The notes: generated by a model from the letters alone, not told the origin. DNA of 64,000 nucleotides from Stomorhina lunata (GCA_933228675.1 OW121741.1:75940629-76004628), one strand, 5' to 3'. Numbered from the stretch's first letter, positions 14,037-28,229 are shown. Program-made: numbers and translations.

Positions 14037-17000
14037 AAAAAATTTTCAATACAAATATTTTTTCTATAGAAAAATTTGCGATAGAAATATTTTTCTATAG
14101 AAAAATTTTCGATAGAAATATTTTTCTATAGAAAAATTTTCTTTAGAAATATTTTTCTATAGAAAAATTTTCGTTAGAAATATTTTTCTATAGAAAAATT
14201 TTCGTTAGAAATATTTTTCTATAGAAAAATTTTCGTTAGAAATATTTTTCTATAGAAAAATTTTCAAAAGAAATATTTTTCTATAGAAAAATTTTCAAAA
14301 GAAATATTTTTCTATAGAAAAATTTTCGATAGAAATATTTTTCTATAGAAAAATTTTCGATAGAAATATTTTTCTATAGAAAAATTTTCGATAGAAATAT
14401 TTTTCTATAGAAAAATTTTCGATAGAAATATTTATCTATAGAAAAATTTTCGATAGAAATATTTTTCTATAGAAAAATTTTCGATAGAAATATTTTTCTA
14501 TAGAAAAATTTTCGATAGAAATATTTTTCTATAGAAAAATTTTCGATAGAAATAATTTTCTATAGAAAAATTTTCGATAGAAATATTTTTCTATAGAAAA
14601 ATTTTCGATAGAAATATTTTTCTATAGAAAAATTTTCGATAGAAATATTTTTCTATAGAAAAATTTTCGATAGAAATATTTTTCTATAGAAAAATTTTCG
14701 ATAGAAATATTTTTCTATAGAAAAATTTTCGTTAGAAATATTTTTCTATAGAAAAATTTTCGTTAGAAATATTTTTCTATAGAAAAATTTTCGTTAGAAA
14801 TATTTTTCTATAGAAAAATTTTCGTTAGAAATATTTTTCTATAGAAAAATTTTCGTTAGAAATATTTTTCTATAGAAAAATTTTCGTAAGAAACATTTTT
14901 CTATAGAAAAATTTTCGTTAGAATTATTTTTCCATAGAAAAATTTTCGTTAGAATTATTTTTCTATAGAAAAATTTTCGTTAGGAATATTTTTCTATAGA
15001 AAAATTTTCGTTAGAAATATTTTTCTATAGAAATATTTTTCTATAGAAAAATTTTCGTTAGAAATATTTTTCTATAGAAATATTTTTCTATAGAAAAATT
15101 TTCGTTAGAAATATTTTTCTATAGAAAAATTTTCGTTGGAAATATTTTTCTATAGAAAAATTTTCGTTAGAAATATTTTTCTATAGAAAAATTTTCGTTA
15201 GAAATATTTTTCTATAGAAAAATTTTCGTTAGAAATATTTTTCTATAGAAAAATTTTCGTTAGAAATATTTTTCTATAGAAAAATTTTCGTTAGAAATAT
15301 TTTTCTATAGAAAAATTTTCGTTAGAAATATTTTTCTATAGAAAAATTTTCGTTAGAAATATTTTTCTATAGAAAAATTTTCGTTAGAAATATTTTTCTA
15401 TAGAAAAATTTTCGTTAGAAATATTTTTCTATAGAAAAATTTTCGTTAGAAATATTTTTCTATAGAAAAATTTTCGTTAGAAATATTTTTCTATAGAAAA
15501 ATTTTCGTTAGAAATATTTTTCTATAGAAAAATTTTCGTTAAAAATATATTTTTCTATAGAAAAATTTTCGTTAGAAATATTTTTCTATAGAAAAATTTT
15601 CGTTAGAAATATTTTTCTATAGAAAAATTTTCGTTAGAAATATTTTTCTATAGAAAAATTTTCGTTAGAAATATTTTTCTATAGAAAAATTTTCGTTAAA
15701 AATATTTTTCTATAGAAAAATTTTCTTAGAAATATTTTTCTATAGAAAAATTTTCGTTAGAAATATTTTTCTATAGAAAAATTTTCGTTAGAAATATTTT
15801 TCTATAGAAAAATTTTCGTTAGAAATATTTTTCTATAGAAAAATTTTCGTTAGAAATATTTTTCTATAGAAAAATTTTCGTTAGAAATATTTTTCAATAG
15901 AAAAATTTTCGTTAGAAATATTTTTCTATAGAAAAATTTTCGTTAGAAATATTTTTTATAGAAAAATTTTCGTTAGAAATATTTTTCTATAGAAAAATTT
16001 TCGTTAGAAATATTTTTCTATAGAAAAATTTTCGTTAGAAATATTTTTCTATAGAAAAATTTTCGTTAGAAATATTTTTCTATAGAAAAATTTTCGTTAG
16101 AAATATTTTTCTATAGAAAAATTTTCGTTAGAAATATTTTTCTATAGAAAAATTTTCGTTAGAAATATTTTTCTATAGAAAAATTTTCGTTAGAAATATT
16201 TTTCTATAGAAAAATTTTCGTTAGAAATATTTTTCTATAGAAAAATTTTCGTTAGAAATATTTTTCTATAGAAAAATTTTCGTTAGAAAATATTTTTCTA
16301 TAGAAAATTTTTCGTTAGAAATATTTTTCTATAGAAAAATTTTCGTTAGAAATATTTTTCTATAGAAAAATTTTCGTTAGAAATATTTTTTCTATAGAAA
16401 AATTTTTCGTTAGAAATATATTTCTATAGAAAAATTTTCGTTAGAATATTTTTCTATAGAAAAATTTTCGTTAGAAATATTTTTCTATAGAAAATTTTCG
16501 TTAGAAATATTTTTCTATAGAAAAATTTTCGTTAGAAATATTTTTCTATAGAAAAATTTTCGTTAGAAATATTTTTCTATAGAAAATTTTCGTTAGAAAT
16601 ATTTTTCTATAGAAAAATTTTCGTTAGAAATATTTTTCTATTAGAAAAATTTTCGTTAGAAATATTTTTCTATAGAAAAATTTTCGTTAGAAATATTTTT
16701 CTATAGAAAAATTTTCGTTAGAAATATTTTTCTATAGAAAAATTTTCGTTAGAAATATTTTCTATAGAAAAATTTTCGTTAGAAATATTTTTCTATAGAA
16801 AAATTTTCGTTAGAAATATTTTTCTATAGAAAAATTTTCGTTAGAAATATTTTTCTATAGAAAAATTTTCGTTAGAAATATTTTTCTATAGAAAAATTTT
16901 CGTTAGAAATATTTTTCTATAGAAAAATTTTCGTTAGAAATATTTTTCTATAGAAAAATTTTCGTTAGAAATATTTTTCTATAGAAAAATTTTCGTTAGA

Positions 17001-20000
17001 AATATTTTTCTATAGAAAAATTTTCGTTAGAAATATTTTTCTATAGAAAAATTTTCGTTAGAAATATTTTTCTATAGAAAAATTTTTCGTTAGAAATATT
17101 TTTCTATAGAAAAATTTTCGTTAGAAATATTTTTCTATAGAAAAATTTTCGTTAGAAATATTTTTCTATAGAAAAATTTTCGTTAGAAATATTTTTCTAT
17201 AGAAAAATTTTCGTTAGAAATATTTTTCTATAGAAAAATTTTCGTTAGAAATATTTTTCTATAGAAAAATTTTCGTTAGAAATATTTTTCTATAGAAAAA
17301 TTTTCGTTAGAATATTTTTCTATAGAAAAATTTTCGTTAGAAATATTTTTCTATAGAAAAATTTTCGTTAGAAATATTTTTCTATAGAAAAATTTTCGTT
17401 AGAAATATTTTTCTATAGAAAAATTTTCGTTAGAAATATTTTTCTATAGAAAAATTTTCGTTAGAAATATTTTTCTATAGAAATAATTTTTCGTTAGAAA
17501 TAATTTTTCTATAGAAAATTTTCGTTAGAAATATTTTTCTATAGAAAAATTTTCGTTAGAAATATTTTTCTATAGAAAAATTTTCGTTAGAAATATTTTT
17601 CTATAGAAAAATTTTTCGTTAGAAATATTTTTCTATAGAAAAAATTTTCGTTAGAAATATATTTCTATAGAAAAATTTTCGTTAGAAATATTTTTCTATA
17701 GAAAATGTTTCGTTAGAAATATTTTTCTATAGAAAATTTTTCGTTAGAAATATTTTTCTATAGAAAATTTTTCGTTAGAAATATTTTTTCTATAGAAAAT
17801 TTTTCGTTAGAAATATTTTCTATAGAAAATTTTTCGTTAGAAATATTTTTCTATAGAAAATTTTTCGTTAGAAATATTTTTCTAGTAGAAAAATTTTCGT
17901 TAGAAATATTTTTCTATAGAAAAATTTTCGTTAGAAATATTTTTCTATAGAAAAATTTTCGTTAGAAATATTTTTCTATAGAAAAATTTTCGTTAGAAAA
18001 TATTTTTCTATAGAAAATTTTTCGTTAGAAATATTTTTCTATAGAAAAATTTTCGTTAGAAATATTTTTCTATAGAAAATTTTTCGTTAGAAATATTTTT
18101 CTATAGAAAAATTTTCGTTAGAAATATTTTTCTATAGAAAAATTTTCGTTAGAAATATTTTTCTATAGAAAAATTTTCGTTAGAAATATTTTTCTATAGA
18201 AAAATTTTCGTTAGAAATATTTTTTTATAGAAAATTTTCGTTAGAAATATTTTTCTATAGAAAAATTTTCGTTTAGAAATATTTTTCTATAGAAAAATTT
18301 TCGTTAGAAATATTTTTCTATAGAAAAATTTTCGTTAGAAATATTTTTCTATAGAAAAATTTCGTTAGAAATATTTTTCTATAGAAAAATTTTCGTTAGA
18401 AATTTTTTCTATAGAAAAATTTTCGTTAAAAATATTTTCTATAGAAAAATTTTCGTTAGAAATATTTTTCTATAGAAAAATTTTCGTTAGAAATATTTTT
18501 CTAAAGAAAAATTTTCGTTAGAAATATTTTTCTATAGAAAAATTTTCGTTAGAAATATTTTTCTATAGAAAAATTTTCGTTAGAAATATTTTTCTATAGA
18601 AAAATTTTCGTTAGAAATATTTTTCTATAGAAAAATTTTCGTTAGAAATATTTTTCTATAGAAAAATTTTCGTTAGAAATATTTTTCTATAGAAAAATTT
18701 TCGTTAGAAATATTTTTCTATTGAAAAATTTTCGTTAGAAATATTTTTCTATAGAACAATTTTCGTTAGAAATATTTTTCTATAGAAAAATTTTCGTTAG
18801 AAATATTTTTCTATAGAAAAATTTTCGTTAGAAATATTTTCTATAGAAAAATTTTCGTTAGAAATATTTTTCTATAGAAAAATTTTCGTTAGAAATATTT
18901 TTCTATAGAAAAATTTTCGTTAGAAATATTTTTCTATAGAAAAATTTTCGTTAGAAATATTTTTCTATAGAAAAATTTTCGTTAGAAATATTTTTCTATA
19001 GAAAAATTTTCGTTAGAAATATTTTTCTATAGAAAAATTTTCGTTAGAAATATTTTTCTATAGAAAAATTTTCGTTAGAAATATTTTTCTATAGAAAAAT
19101 TTTCGTTAGAAATATTTTTCTATAGAAAAATTTTCGTTAGAAATATTTTTCTATAGAAAAATTTTCGTTAGAAATATTTTTCTATAGAAAAATTTCGTTA
19201 GAAATATTTTTCTATAGAAAAATTTTCGTTAGAAATATTTTTCTATAGAAAAATTTCGTTAGAAATATTTTTCTATAGAAAAATTTTCGTTAGAAATATT
19301 TTTCTATAGAAAAATTTTCGTTAGAAATATTTTTCTATAGAAAAATTTTCGTTAGAAATATTTTTCTATAGAAAAATTTTCGTTAGAAATATTTTTCTAT
19401 AGAAAAATTTTCGTTAGAAATATTTTTCTATAGAAAAATTTTCGTTAGAAATATTTTTCTATAGAAAAATTTTCGTTACAAATATTTTTCTATAGAAAAA
19501 TTTTCGTTAGAAATATTTTTCTATAGAAAAATTTTCGTTAGAAATATTTTTCTATAGAAAAATTTTCGTTAGAAATATTTTTCTATAGAAAAATTTTCGT
19601 TAGAAATATTTTTCTATAGAAAAATTTTCGTTAGAAATATTTTTCTATAGAAAAATTTTCGTTAGAAATATTTTTCTATAGAAAAATTTTCGTTAGAAAT
19701 ATTTTTCTATAGAAAAATATTCGTTAGAAATATTTTTCTATAGAAAAATTTTCGTTAGAAATATTTTTCTATAGAAAAATTTTCGTTAGAAATATCTTTC
19801 TATAGAAAAATTTTCGTTAGAAATATTTTTCTATAGAAAAATTTTCGTTCGAAATATTTTTCTATAGAAAAATTTTCGTTAGAAATATCTTTCTATAGAA
19901 AAATTTTCGTTAGAAATATTTTTCTATAGAAAAATTTTCGTTAGAAATATTTTTCTATAGAAAAATTTTCGTTAGAAATATTTTTCTATAGAAAAATTTT

Positions 20001-23000
20001 CGTTAAAAATATTTTTCTATAGAAAAATTTTCGTTAGAAATATTTTTCTATAGAAAAAATTTTCGTTAGAAATATTTTTCTAAAGAAAAATTTTCGTTAG
20101 AAATATTTTTCTATAGAAAAATTTTCGTTAGAAATATTTTTCTATAGAAAAATTTTCGTTAGAAATATTTTTCTATAGAAAAATTTTCGTTAGAAATATT
20201 TTTCTATAGAAAAATTTTCGTTAGAAATATTTTTCTATAGAAAAATTTTCGTTAGAAATATTTTTCTATAGAAAAAATTTTCGTTAGAAATATTTTCTAT
20301 AGAAAAATTTTCGTTAGAAATATTTTTTCTATAGAAAAATTTTCGTTAGAAATATTTTTCTATAGAAAAATTTTCGTTAGAAATATTTTTCTATAGAAAA
20401 ATTTTCGTTAGAAATATTTTTCTATAGAAAAATTTTCGTTAGAAATATTTTTCTATAGAAAATTTTCGTTAGAAATATTTTTCTATTGAAAAATTTTCGT
20501 TAGAAATATTTTTCTATAGAACAATTTTCGTTAGAAATATTTTTCTATAGAAAAATTTTCGTTAGAAATATTTTTTCTATAGAAAAATTTTCGTTAGAAA
20601 TATTTTTCTATAGAAAAATTTTCGTTAGAAATATTTTTCTATAGAAAATTTTCGTTAGAAATATTTTTCTATAGAAAAATTTTCGTTAGAAATATTTTTC
20701 TATAGAAAAATTTTCGTTAGAAATATTTTTCTATAGAAAAATTTTCGTTAGAAATATTTTTCTATAGAAAAATTTTCGTTAGAAATATTTTTCTATAGAA
20801 AAATTTTCGTTCGAAATATTTTTCTATAGAAAAATTTTCGTTAGAAATATTTTTCTATAGAAAAATTTTCGTTAGAAATATTTTTCTATAGAAAAATTTT
20901 CGTTAGAAATATTTTTCTATAGAAAAATTTTCGTTAGAAATATTTTTCTATAGAAAAATTTTCGTTAGAAATATTTTTCTATAGAAAAATTTTCGTTAGA
21001 AATATTTTTCTATAGAAAAATTTTCGTTAGAAATATTTTTCTATAGAAAAATTTTCGTTAGAAATATTTTTCTATAGAAAAATTTTCGTTAGAAATATTT
21101 TTCTATAGAAAAATTTCGTTAGAAATATTTTTCTATAGAAAAATTTTCGTTAGAAATATTTTTCTATAGAAAAATTTTCGTTAGAAATATTTTTCTATAG
21201 AAAAATTTTCGTTAGAAATATTTTTCTATAGAAAAATTTTCGTTAGAAATATTTTTCTATAGAAAAATTTTCGTTAGAAATATTTTTCTATAGAAAAATT
21301 TTCGTTAGAAATATTTTTCTATAGAAAAATTTTCGTTAGAAATATTTTTCTATAGAAAAATTTTCGTTAGAAATATTTTTCTATAGAAAAATTTTCGTTA
21401 GAAATATTTTTCTATAGAAAAATTTTCGTTAGAAATATTTTTCTATAGAAAAATTTTCGTTAGAAATATTTTTCTATAGAAAAATTTTCGTTAGAAATAT
21501 TTTTCTATAGAAAAATTTTCGTTAGAAATATTTTTCTATAGAAAAATTTTCGTTAGAAATATTTTTCTATAGAAAAATTTTCGTTAGAAATATTTTTCTA
21601 TAGAAAAATTTTCGTTAGAAATATTTTTCTATAGAAAAATTTTCGTTAGAAATATTTTTCTATAGAAAAATTTTCGTTAGAAATATTTTTCTATAGAAAA
21701 ATTTTCGTTAGAAATATTTTTCTATAGAAAAATTTTCGTTAGAAATATTTTTCTATAGAAAAATTTTCGTTAGAAATATTTTTCTATAGAAAAATTTTCG
21801 TTAGAAATATTTTCGTTAGAAATATTTTTCTATAGAAAAATTTTCGTTAGAAATATTTTTCTATAGAAAAATTTTCGTTAGAAATATTTTTCTATAGAAA
21901 AATTTTCGTTCGAAATATTTTTCTATAGAAAAATTTTCGTTAGAAATATCTTTCTATAGAAAAATTTTCGTTAGAAATATTTTTCTATAGAAAAATTTTC
22001 GTTAGAAATATTTTTCTATAGAAAAATTTTCGTTAGAAATATTTTTCTATAGAAAAATTTTCGTTAGAAATATTTTTCTATAGAAACATTTTCGTTAGAA
22101 ATATTTTTCTATAGAAAAATTTTCGTTAGAAATATTTTTCTATAGAAAAATTTTCGTTAGAAATATTTTTCTATAGAAAAATTTTCGTTAGAAATATTTT
22201 TCTATAGAAAAATTTTCGTTAGAAATATTTTTCTATAGAAAAATTTTCGTTAGAAATATTTTTCTATAGAAAAATTTTCGTTAGAAATATTTTTCTATAG
22301 AAAAATTTTCGTTAGAAATATTTTTCTATAGAAAAATTTTCGTTAGAAATATTTTTCTATAGAAAAATTTTCGTTAGAAATATTTTTTTATAGAAAAATT
22401 TTCGTTAGAAATATTTTTCTATAGAAAAATTTTCGTTAGAAATATTTTTCTATAGAAAAATTTTCGTTAGAAATATTTTTTTATAGAAAAATTTTCGTTA
22501 GAAATATTTTTCTATAGAAAAATTTTCGTTAGAAATATTTTGCTATAGAAAAATTTTCGTTAGAAATATTTTTCTATAGAAAAATTTTCGTTAGAAATAT
22601 TTTTCTATAGAAAAATTTTCGTTAGAAATATTTTTCTATAGAAAAATTTTCGTTAGAAATATTTTTCTATAGAAAAATTTTCGTTAGAAATATTTTTCTA
22701 TAGAAAAATTTTCGTTAGAAATATTTTTCTATAGAAAAATTTTCGTTAGAAATATTTTTCTATAGAAAAATTTTCGTTAGAAATATTTTTCTATAGAAAA
22801 ATTTTCGTTAGAAATATTTTTCTATAGAAAAATTTTCGTTAGAAATATTTTTCTATAGAAAAATTTTTGTTAGAAATATTTTTCTATAGAAAAATTTTCG
22901 TTAGAAATATTTTTCTATAGAAAAATTTTCGTTAGAAATATTTTTCTATAGAAAAATTTTCGTTCGAAATATTTTTCTATAGAAAAATTTTCGTTCGAAA

Positions 23001-23994
23001 TATTTTTCTATAGAAAAATTTTCGTTCGAAATATTTTTCTATAGAAAAATTTTCGTTCGAAATATTTTTCTATAGAAAAATTTTCGTTAGAAATATTTTT
23101 CTATAGAAAAATTTTCGTTAGAAATATTTTTCTATAGAAAAATTTTCGTTAGAAATATTTTTCTATAGAAAAATTTTCGTTAGAAATATTTTTCTATAGA
23201 AACATTTTCGTTAGAAATATTTTTCTATAGAAACATTTTCGTTAGAAATATTTTTCTATAGAAACATTTTCGTTAGAAATATTTTTCTATAGAAACATTT
23301 TCGTTAGAAATACTTTTCTATAGAAAATTTTTCGTTAGAAGTATTTTTCTATAGAAAAATTTTCGTTAGAAGTATTTTTCTATAGAAAAATTTTCGTTAG
23401 AAGTATTTTTCTATCGAAAAATTTTCGTTAGAAGTATTTTTCTATAGAAAAATTTTCGTTAGAAGTATTTTTCTATAGAAAAATTTTCGTTAGAAGTATT
23501 TTTCTATAGAAAAATTTTCGTTAGAAGTATTTTTCTATAGAAAAATTTTCGTTAGAAGTATTTTTCTATAGAAAAATTTTCGTTAGAAATATTTTTCTAT
23601 AGAAAAATTTTCGTTAGAAATATTTTTCTATAGAAACATTTTCGTTAGAAATATTTTTCTATAGAAACATTTTCGGTAGAAATACTTTTCTATAGAAAAA
23701 TTTTCGTTAGAAGTATTTTTCTATAGAAAAATTTTCGTTAGAAGTATTTTTCTATAGAAAAATTTTCGTTAGAAGTATTTTTCTATAGAAAAATTTTCGT
23801 TAGAAGTATTTTTCTATAGAAAAATTTTCGTTAGAAGTATTTTTCTATAGAAAAATTTTCGTTAGAAGTATTTTTCTATAGAAAAATTTTCGTTAGAAGT
23901 ATTTTTCTATAGAAAAATTTTCGATAGAAATATTTTGGTATAGAAAAATTTTCGATAGAAATATTTTTGTATAGAAAAAATATAGAAATATTTT
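14037..23994. repeat. 31-bp satellite array, about 320 copies
   Basis: Each unit consists of the 16-bp perfect palindrome tttttctatagaaaaa followed by ttttcgttagaaata (15 bp). At both ends of the array (about 14,090-14,710 and 23,920-23,975) the second half instead reads ttttcgatagaaata, closer to the first half. This suggests the unit began as a dimer of a 15/16-bp repeat. Other local variants are confined to the right end: gttcgaaat at 22,965-23,060, gaaacattttcg at 23,205-23,300, and gaagtatttttc at 23,336-23,580 and 23,707-23,905. One-base indels in the A and T runs are frequent between 16,270 and 18,440. There is no coding potential, since the period is not a multiple of three. Confidence 0.98.
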
Positions 23995-25581
23995 TGTTTG
24001 TTTTCGCATTTTATTGATATATCAGTCTTATACTAACATATATAAAATATTATTCCCGTACCTTTTCATCATATATATTTTCTTTTAAAAACATGATATT
24101 TTAAAATAAAAACTTATGTAATTTTAAATGAGCATTTTTTTAATATGATTTTCCCAGCAAGACACTTTTTGATTCGACAACAAATTTTTGAATGCAAAAG
24201 CGATTATTTTGGCCAATTGTTAAATTTTTAGAGGCATGAACATTAAGTCAGGTTGAAAATGAATTGTTTGTTCTAAATAAAGGAAGGAGTGATGAGTTCA
24301 TGACGCCACCATTGCCGCTAATTTCTTAATGTTCCTTAAGAGTTTCATTTGTTCATTCATTGCAATCCTCCTTCCTTTCGTTTGACTGATGGCGTCAATG
24401 GCCACGCAATAGTCGTTAATTTACAATAAATCCCACATACAATTCGTTGTTACTTTTAACATATTTTTTATTTAATTTTACCGCCACTGCATGTGGCATG
24501 TTGCAGTTGTTGTCCATATTACAGGAAAAAAAATCTTATAATAAGTCTTTGCAACTAAACGAAAAGTATATGGGGCAGGGCAATAAAATGCAATTTGCAA
24601 ATGTGCAACATGCATTTTTGTTGCTCAGTGTTTTTGTTGGTTGAAATCATGAGTATTAAAATTTAATTACACTTTTCTTTAAGTTTATGACAATTTTAAT
24701 TGTCTTTAAGAATTTTTAAAATTCTGAGGTAATTTATGGCTAATAAACTGTGGGAATATAAAGCTCCCTGTAGTTTAAATTCATTTCCTTTAATTCATTA
24801 TTGATCCTTTAAATAAGTTTTAATAAAGACTTTTTGTTGAAAAAATCTTGAAATTATGATTCTATAGCATTTTTTAAAAAAATATCTAGACTTGGTCTAA
24901 AAATTAACCCTTAATTCTTTGAAATTACTCATTGTGGTCTCATTCATCATTTGGAAATAAAATGTTTTGCTAATACTTTCCTTTCTTTGTAACATTTGTC
25001 CCAGAAGCCAATAAAATTGTCATCGATCAAAATGTTTGAATAAAATTTGCTCAATAAAAAAAAAACAGAGCCGAATGACTATTTAAGTGACAACAGCAAA
25101 TTTCTTTCATTCACTTTTTTTATCAAATATGCGGCACGTTAGCTTATAAAAAAACAAAATTTGTGGCACCTTTTTTCCTACCAAATTCAATAAATCCCTT
25201 AAAAACTGAAAACATTTCTATTCAAATAAAAAAATTAAATTAAAATTTCAAATTTTGTGAAAACCAAAGAAGATGGATCACTTGGCATGACTTCTTAAAA
25301 CGCCGAGAAGACAGCATAAACGCCACTCAGCAGCTCTTTTCACAACAGCCAGTGGTCGATTGGATAAAGAAAATGGAAAATAAAGATTGTGCCGAACCGA
25401 TGCAATCTGTTCAAATCATGAAAATATTTTAGAGAAAAGTAGCAAAAACTATTGTGTATTGAAGACAAATTGTTGAAAAGATTTGTTTGAAAGCTGTATG
25501 GAGCATTGAATGCAATAATTTTTTATAATTAGGGGTATTCATGTATAAGCCTGAAGGTGAGAAACGACTCAATTATTGTTC
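23995..25581. other. AT-rich intergenic sequence, no gene recognised
   Basis: The only notable structure is a small interleaved inverted pair. At 24,280-24,308 aaggaaggag is followed by tgacgcca; at 24,368-24,397 ctccttcctt is followed by tggcgtca. A 65-codon frame at 24,447-24,644 has no recognisable motif. No tRNA, rRNA or splice-supported exon was identified. Confidence 0.5.
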
Positions 25582-26944
25582 TTAATTGATCCAAATTTGT
25601 TGTAACGTACACCTATTTATTGATATTATCAAATAAATTTGGGCAGAAGAAATTCTGAACCAAACTGGAAAGGCGTAGGATATTAGGGGAGGGATAATCT
25701 GTCTGTAAAGCCTTTTGTCCAAGCATCCTTGTCGTCCAAGGATTCCACGGTAGGTGGCAAATGTACGTTTTGTACGTTCTAATACAAAGTCCATGTGGCG
25801 GTAAAATTCAAAGTTTTCATGAAAGATTACGACCAAATATTTGATCCTATCCGAGATAGTAATCAATTCATTACCAACCACAAGGGGTGGAATGAATTGC
25901 CTACTGTTAGGATAAAGATATTTACGCCTGCCTTTAATAATAATGGCAGTCGTTATAGGAATATTTAGATGTAATCCCCACTTAACAAAGAATTATTCCA
26001 GTTTTGCTAGGTAATTATTTATTAACCTTCTGCGTAATATTCCTAGCCCGTGGACCCGAAGACGCAATTAGAATATCGTCAGCATACGACAGAAGAAGAT
26101 CACCCTCTGGAGGCTTAGGGATGTCATGAACTAATATATTGTAAAGAACAGGACCCAAAACGGAACCCTGGGGAACTCCTGCGGTTACATGTTTTTCGTC
26201 AGAGACACAATCACCCACCTTCACGCTGAACTTTCTTTCACTCAAAAAATTTGCTACAAGTCTACAAAGATTTGTATCAAATCCAAGATTCATCATCTTG
26301 AATATGATTGCATTCAGCCAGGCTTTGTCAAAGGCTTTGGCAAAATCTAAGCTGACTGCTAAAGTAGGGTATCTCTTGTTGAGACCCCTAGCTACATATT
26401 CAGCAAAGACCATAAGTGCATGTGAAGATGAGTGACCTCGCTTGAACCCAAACTGTGAGTCAGCAAGGGTATTTCCCTCCTGAATCCTGTCATTTATTCG
26501 ATTTAATATGAAAGACTCCAAGAGCTTTCCAAAGGGTGATAATAAAGAAATTGGCCTATAACTTTTACACTGTTTTAGGTCAGACTTCGGCTTTGGTATC
26601 GGAACTATAAGGGCTATTTTCCAAATTCTTGGAAAATAGCAAATATTTATGCAGTGATTAATCAAGACTGTCAAAAAACGCCAGGTTTCGCTGCGAGTTT
26701 TTTTCAAGACTAAGTCCGGGATGCCATCAAACCCACTCGACTTTTTGTTCGGCCTGCGTTTAATGCCAGTACCGACTAATTCCGCACGAACAAAGTCAAA
26801 GCTGCCTGCATTGTTAATACTAGACAGAGCAAAAACCACATAAAATATCTTATTTGAGGGACAGAATAAATAAGAATTATTATTGTGTCCAACAAATATC
26901 AACATAAAGCGAAAATTATCATCTAATCTGAAACACACAAACAT
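25582..26944 (-). pseudogene. Truncated LINE reverse transcriptase (Jockey-like clade), inactivated
   Basis: This is part of a non-LTR retrotransposon polymerase, which copies element RNA into DNA at the target site. The upstream frame (26,944-26,015, 309 residues) carries the RT core in order: KSSGFDGIPD (68-77), YRPISLLS (129-136), SQFGFKRGHSS (163-173), SLDFAKAFDKAW (198-209), GVPQGSVLGP (256-265) and the catalytic YADD (287-290). The following thumb-like segment (25,881-25,582) has KYLVVI where the family usually shows KYLGV, and a conserved-looking KRLYRQIIPPLISYAFPVW. The two parts are separated by a frameshift near 26,010 and at least one stop near 25,985. The first ~50 residues do not look like LINE protein and may be read-through of flanking DNA. 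Endonuclease and ORF1 are absent, so the copy is 5'-truncated and dead. Confidence 0.9.
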
Positions 26945-27299
26945 TTTTCAGTTTTATCATTTCTTTATTTCCCATACTTTTGTTGTTGCCTTGTTGGCGA
27001 CTAAGATAAAAGTGCTATGAAGGGGGTTCAAAGAAGATTTAAATAAACAAAAGTTTATTTTAAAACTTGGCACAGGTGCAGCCGTATATTTATTAAAAAG
27101 GTTTAACAAACATTTTTGGACATTAAACACTTAATTAAATAGTTTTACTGTAGTGTATTGTACTACATGGTTGGCCTAACCAACCATCGAAACGCGTTAG
27201 GAGTTTCTAATGCATCTACCGTATATAAAGTCTGGACTCATCATTGATTGATAGCTATCTAATTACGTTTTGATTGTAGATATCAAAAAGGGGATATTA
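26945..27299. other. Short AT-rich spacer ending in a host-repeat fragment
   Basis: No gene is seen. From about 27,190 the sequence matches, in reverse orientation, part of the interspersed repeat at 40,080-40,175. Shared phrases include taatgcatctaccgtatata, aaagtctggac and tttgattgtagatat. This is therefore the left flank of the host repeat into which the mariner at 27,302 inserted; the right flank resumes at 29,153. Confidence 0.5.
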
Positions 27300-27442
27300 T
27301 AAAGGGTGACCCAACTAGAACGCAATTTTTAAATTTGAAATAAAACATAGATATTAAAAAAAAATCGTGAAACTTTATTATATCGTAAAGTATAAAGAAT
27401 TAGGTTATGTAGGGAACAAGATATCGTGCAGGCGGCCGGGTA

Positions 27443-28035
27443 TTGGAGAGACAATATGAAAATGCTGATTTTGCCAATAAAATCATCTTCAGTGACGAGA
27501 ACCATTTCCATCTTGATGGCTTCGTTAATAGGCAGAATTGTCGCATTTGGGGTGAGGAAAATTCTCGAGTGATTCACGAGAAGCAAATGCATCCTCAACG
27601 TGTCACGGTGTGGTTTTTGGGCTGGAGGACTCATTACACCTTTTTTTATGAAAATGAGACAGGTCAAGCGCAAACAGTCAATGGTGTTCGGTATCGTGAA
27701 ATGATAACCAGTTTTTTCTTGCCTATAATTGAAGAAATGAACAACAAGGTGGCGCTACATGTCATAAAGCCAGATAAACAATCATCAGTCATTTCCCGGT
27801 CATGTTATTTCGCGTTCTAGAGTCTAGAACTGGCTGCCTAGATCGTGCGATTTAACGCCTTTAGATTTTTTCTTTGGGGTTTTTTTGAAGTCGATGGTTT
27901 ACGCGAATAAGCCGAAGACGACTTAAGCCCTAAAAGAGGAAATTGGATGCCGCATTAATGAAATGCCGCAGCATTTATGCAAAAATGTCATTGAAAATTT
28001 CATGAAAAGATCGCGTGTGTCATTCTGTCTACTTT
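27443..28035 (+). pseudogene. Mariner transposase remnant
   Basis: The frame at 27,443-27,820 aligns by eye with residues ~140-240 of the intact transposase at 42,054-43,139. It keeps the first catalytic aspartate in FSDENHFHLDGF and the following NRQNCRIWGEEN. At 27,745-27,759 the second catalytic block should read QDGATCH, but the codon at 27,748-27,750 is GGT, so aspartate has become glycine. Around there the frame also shifts. The third block, CDLTPLDFFLWG, is still legible at about 27,845-27,880 in another frame. The N-terminal DNA-binding region is missing. The copy cannot encode an active enzyme. Confidence 0.9.
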
Positions 28036-28229
28036 ACGATATAATTAAGTTTCACGATTTTTTTTTTAAATATCTGTGTTTTTTTCAAAAAGAATGATTA
28101 TTCGCATTTGATCCCAAATCTGTAAGATGTTTTAAATAAACAGAGGTTTATTTTAAAAATAAGCTGAATGCATGCAGTTTTATCAAAAAATAACAAAATT
28201 ATCGGGATGTAAATATTATTAAAAAAAAA

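Noticed and set aside
14037..23994. Regular short repeats resembling a CRISPR array
   Set aside because: Units are contiguous with no unique spacers, the genome is eukaryotic and no cas genes are present; it is a satellite.
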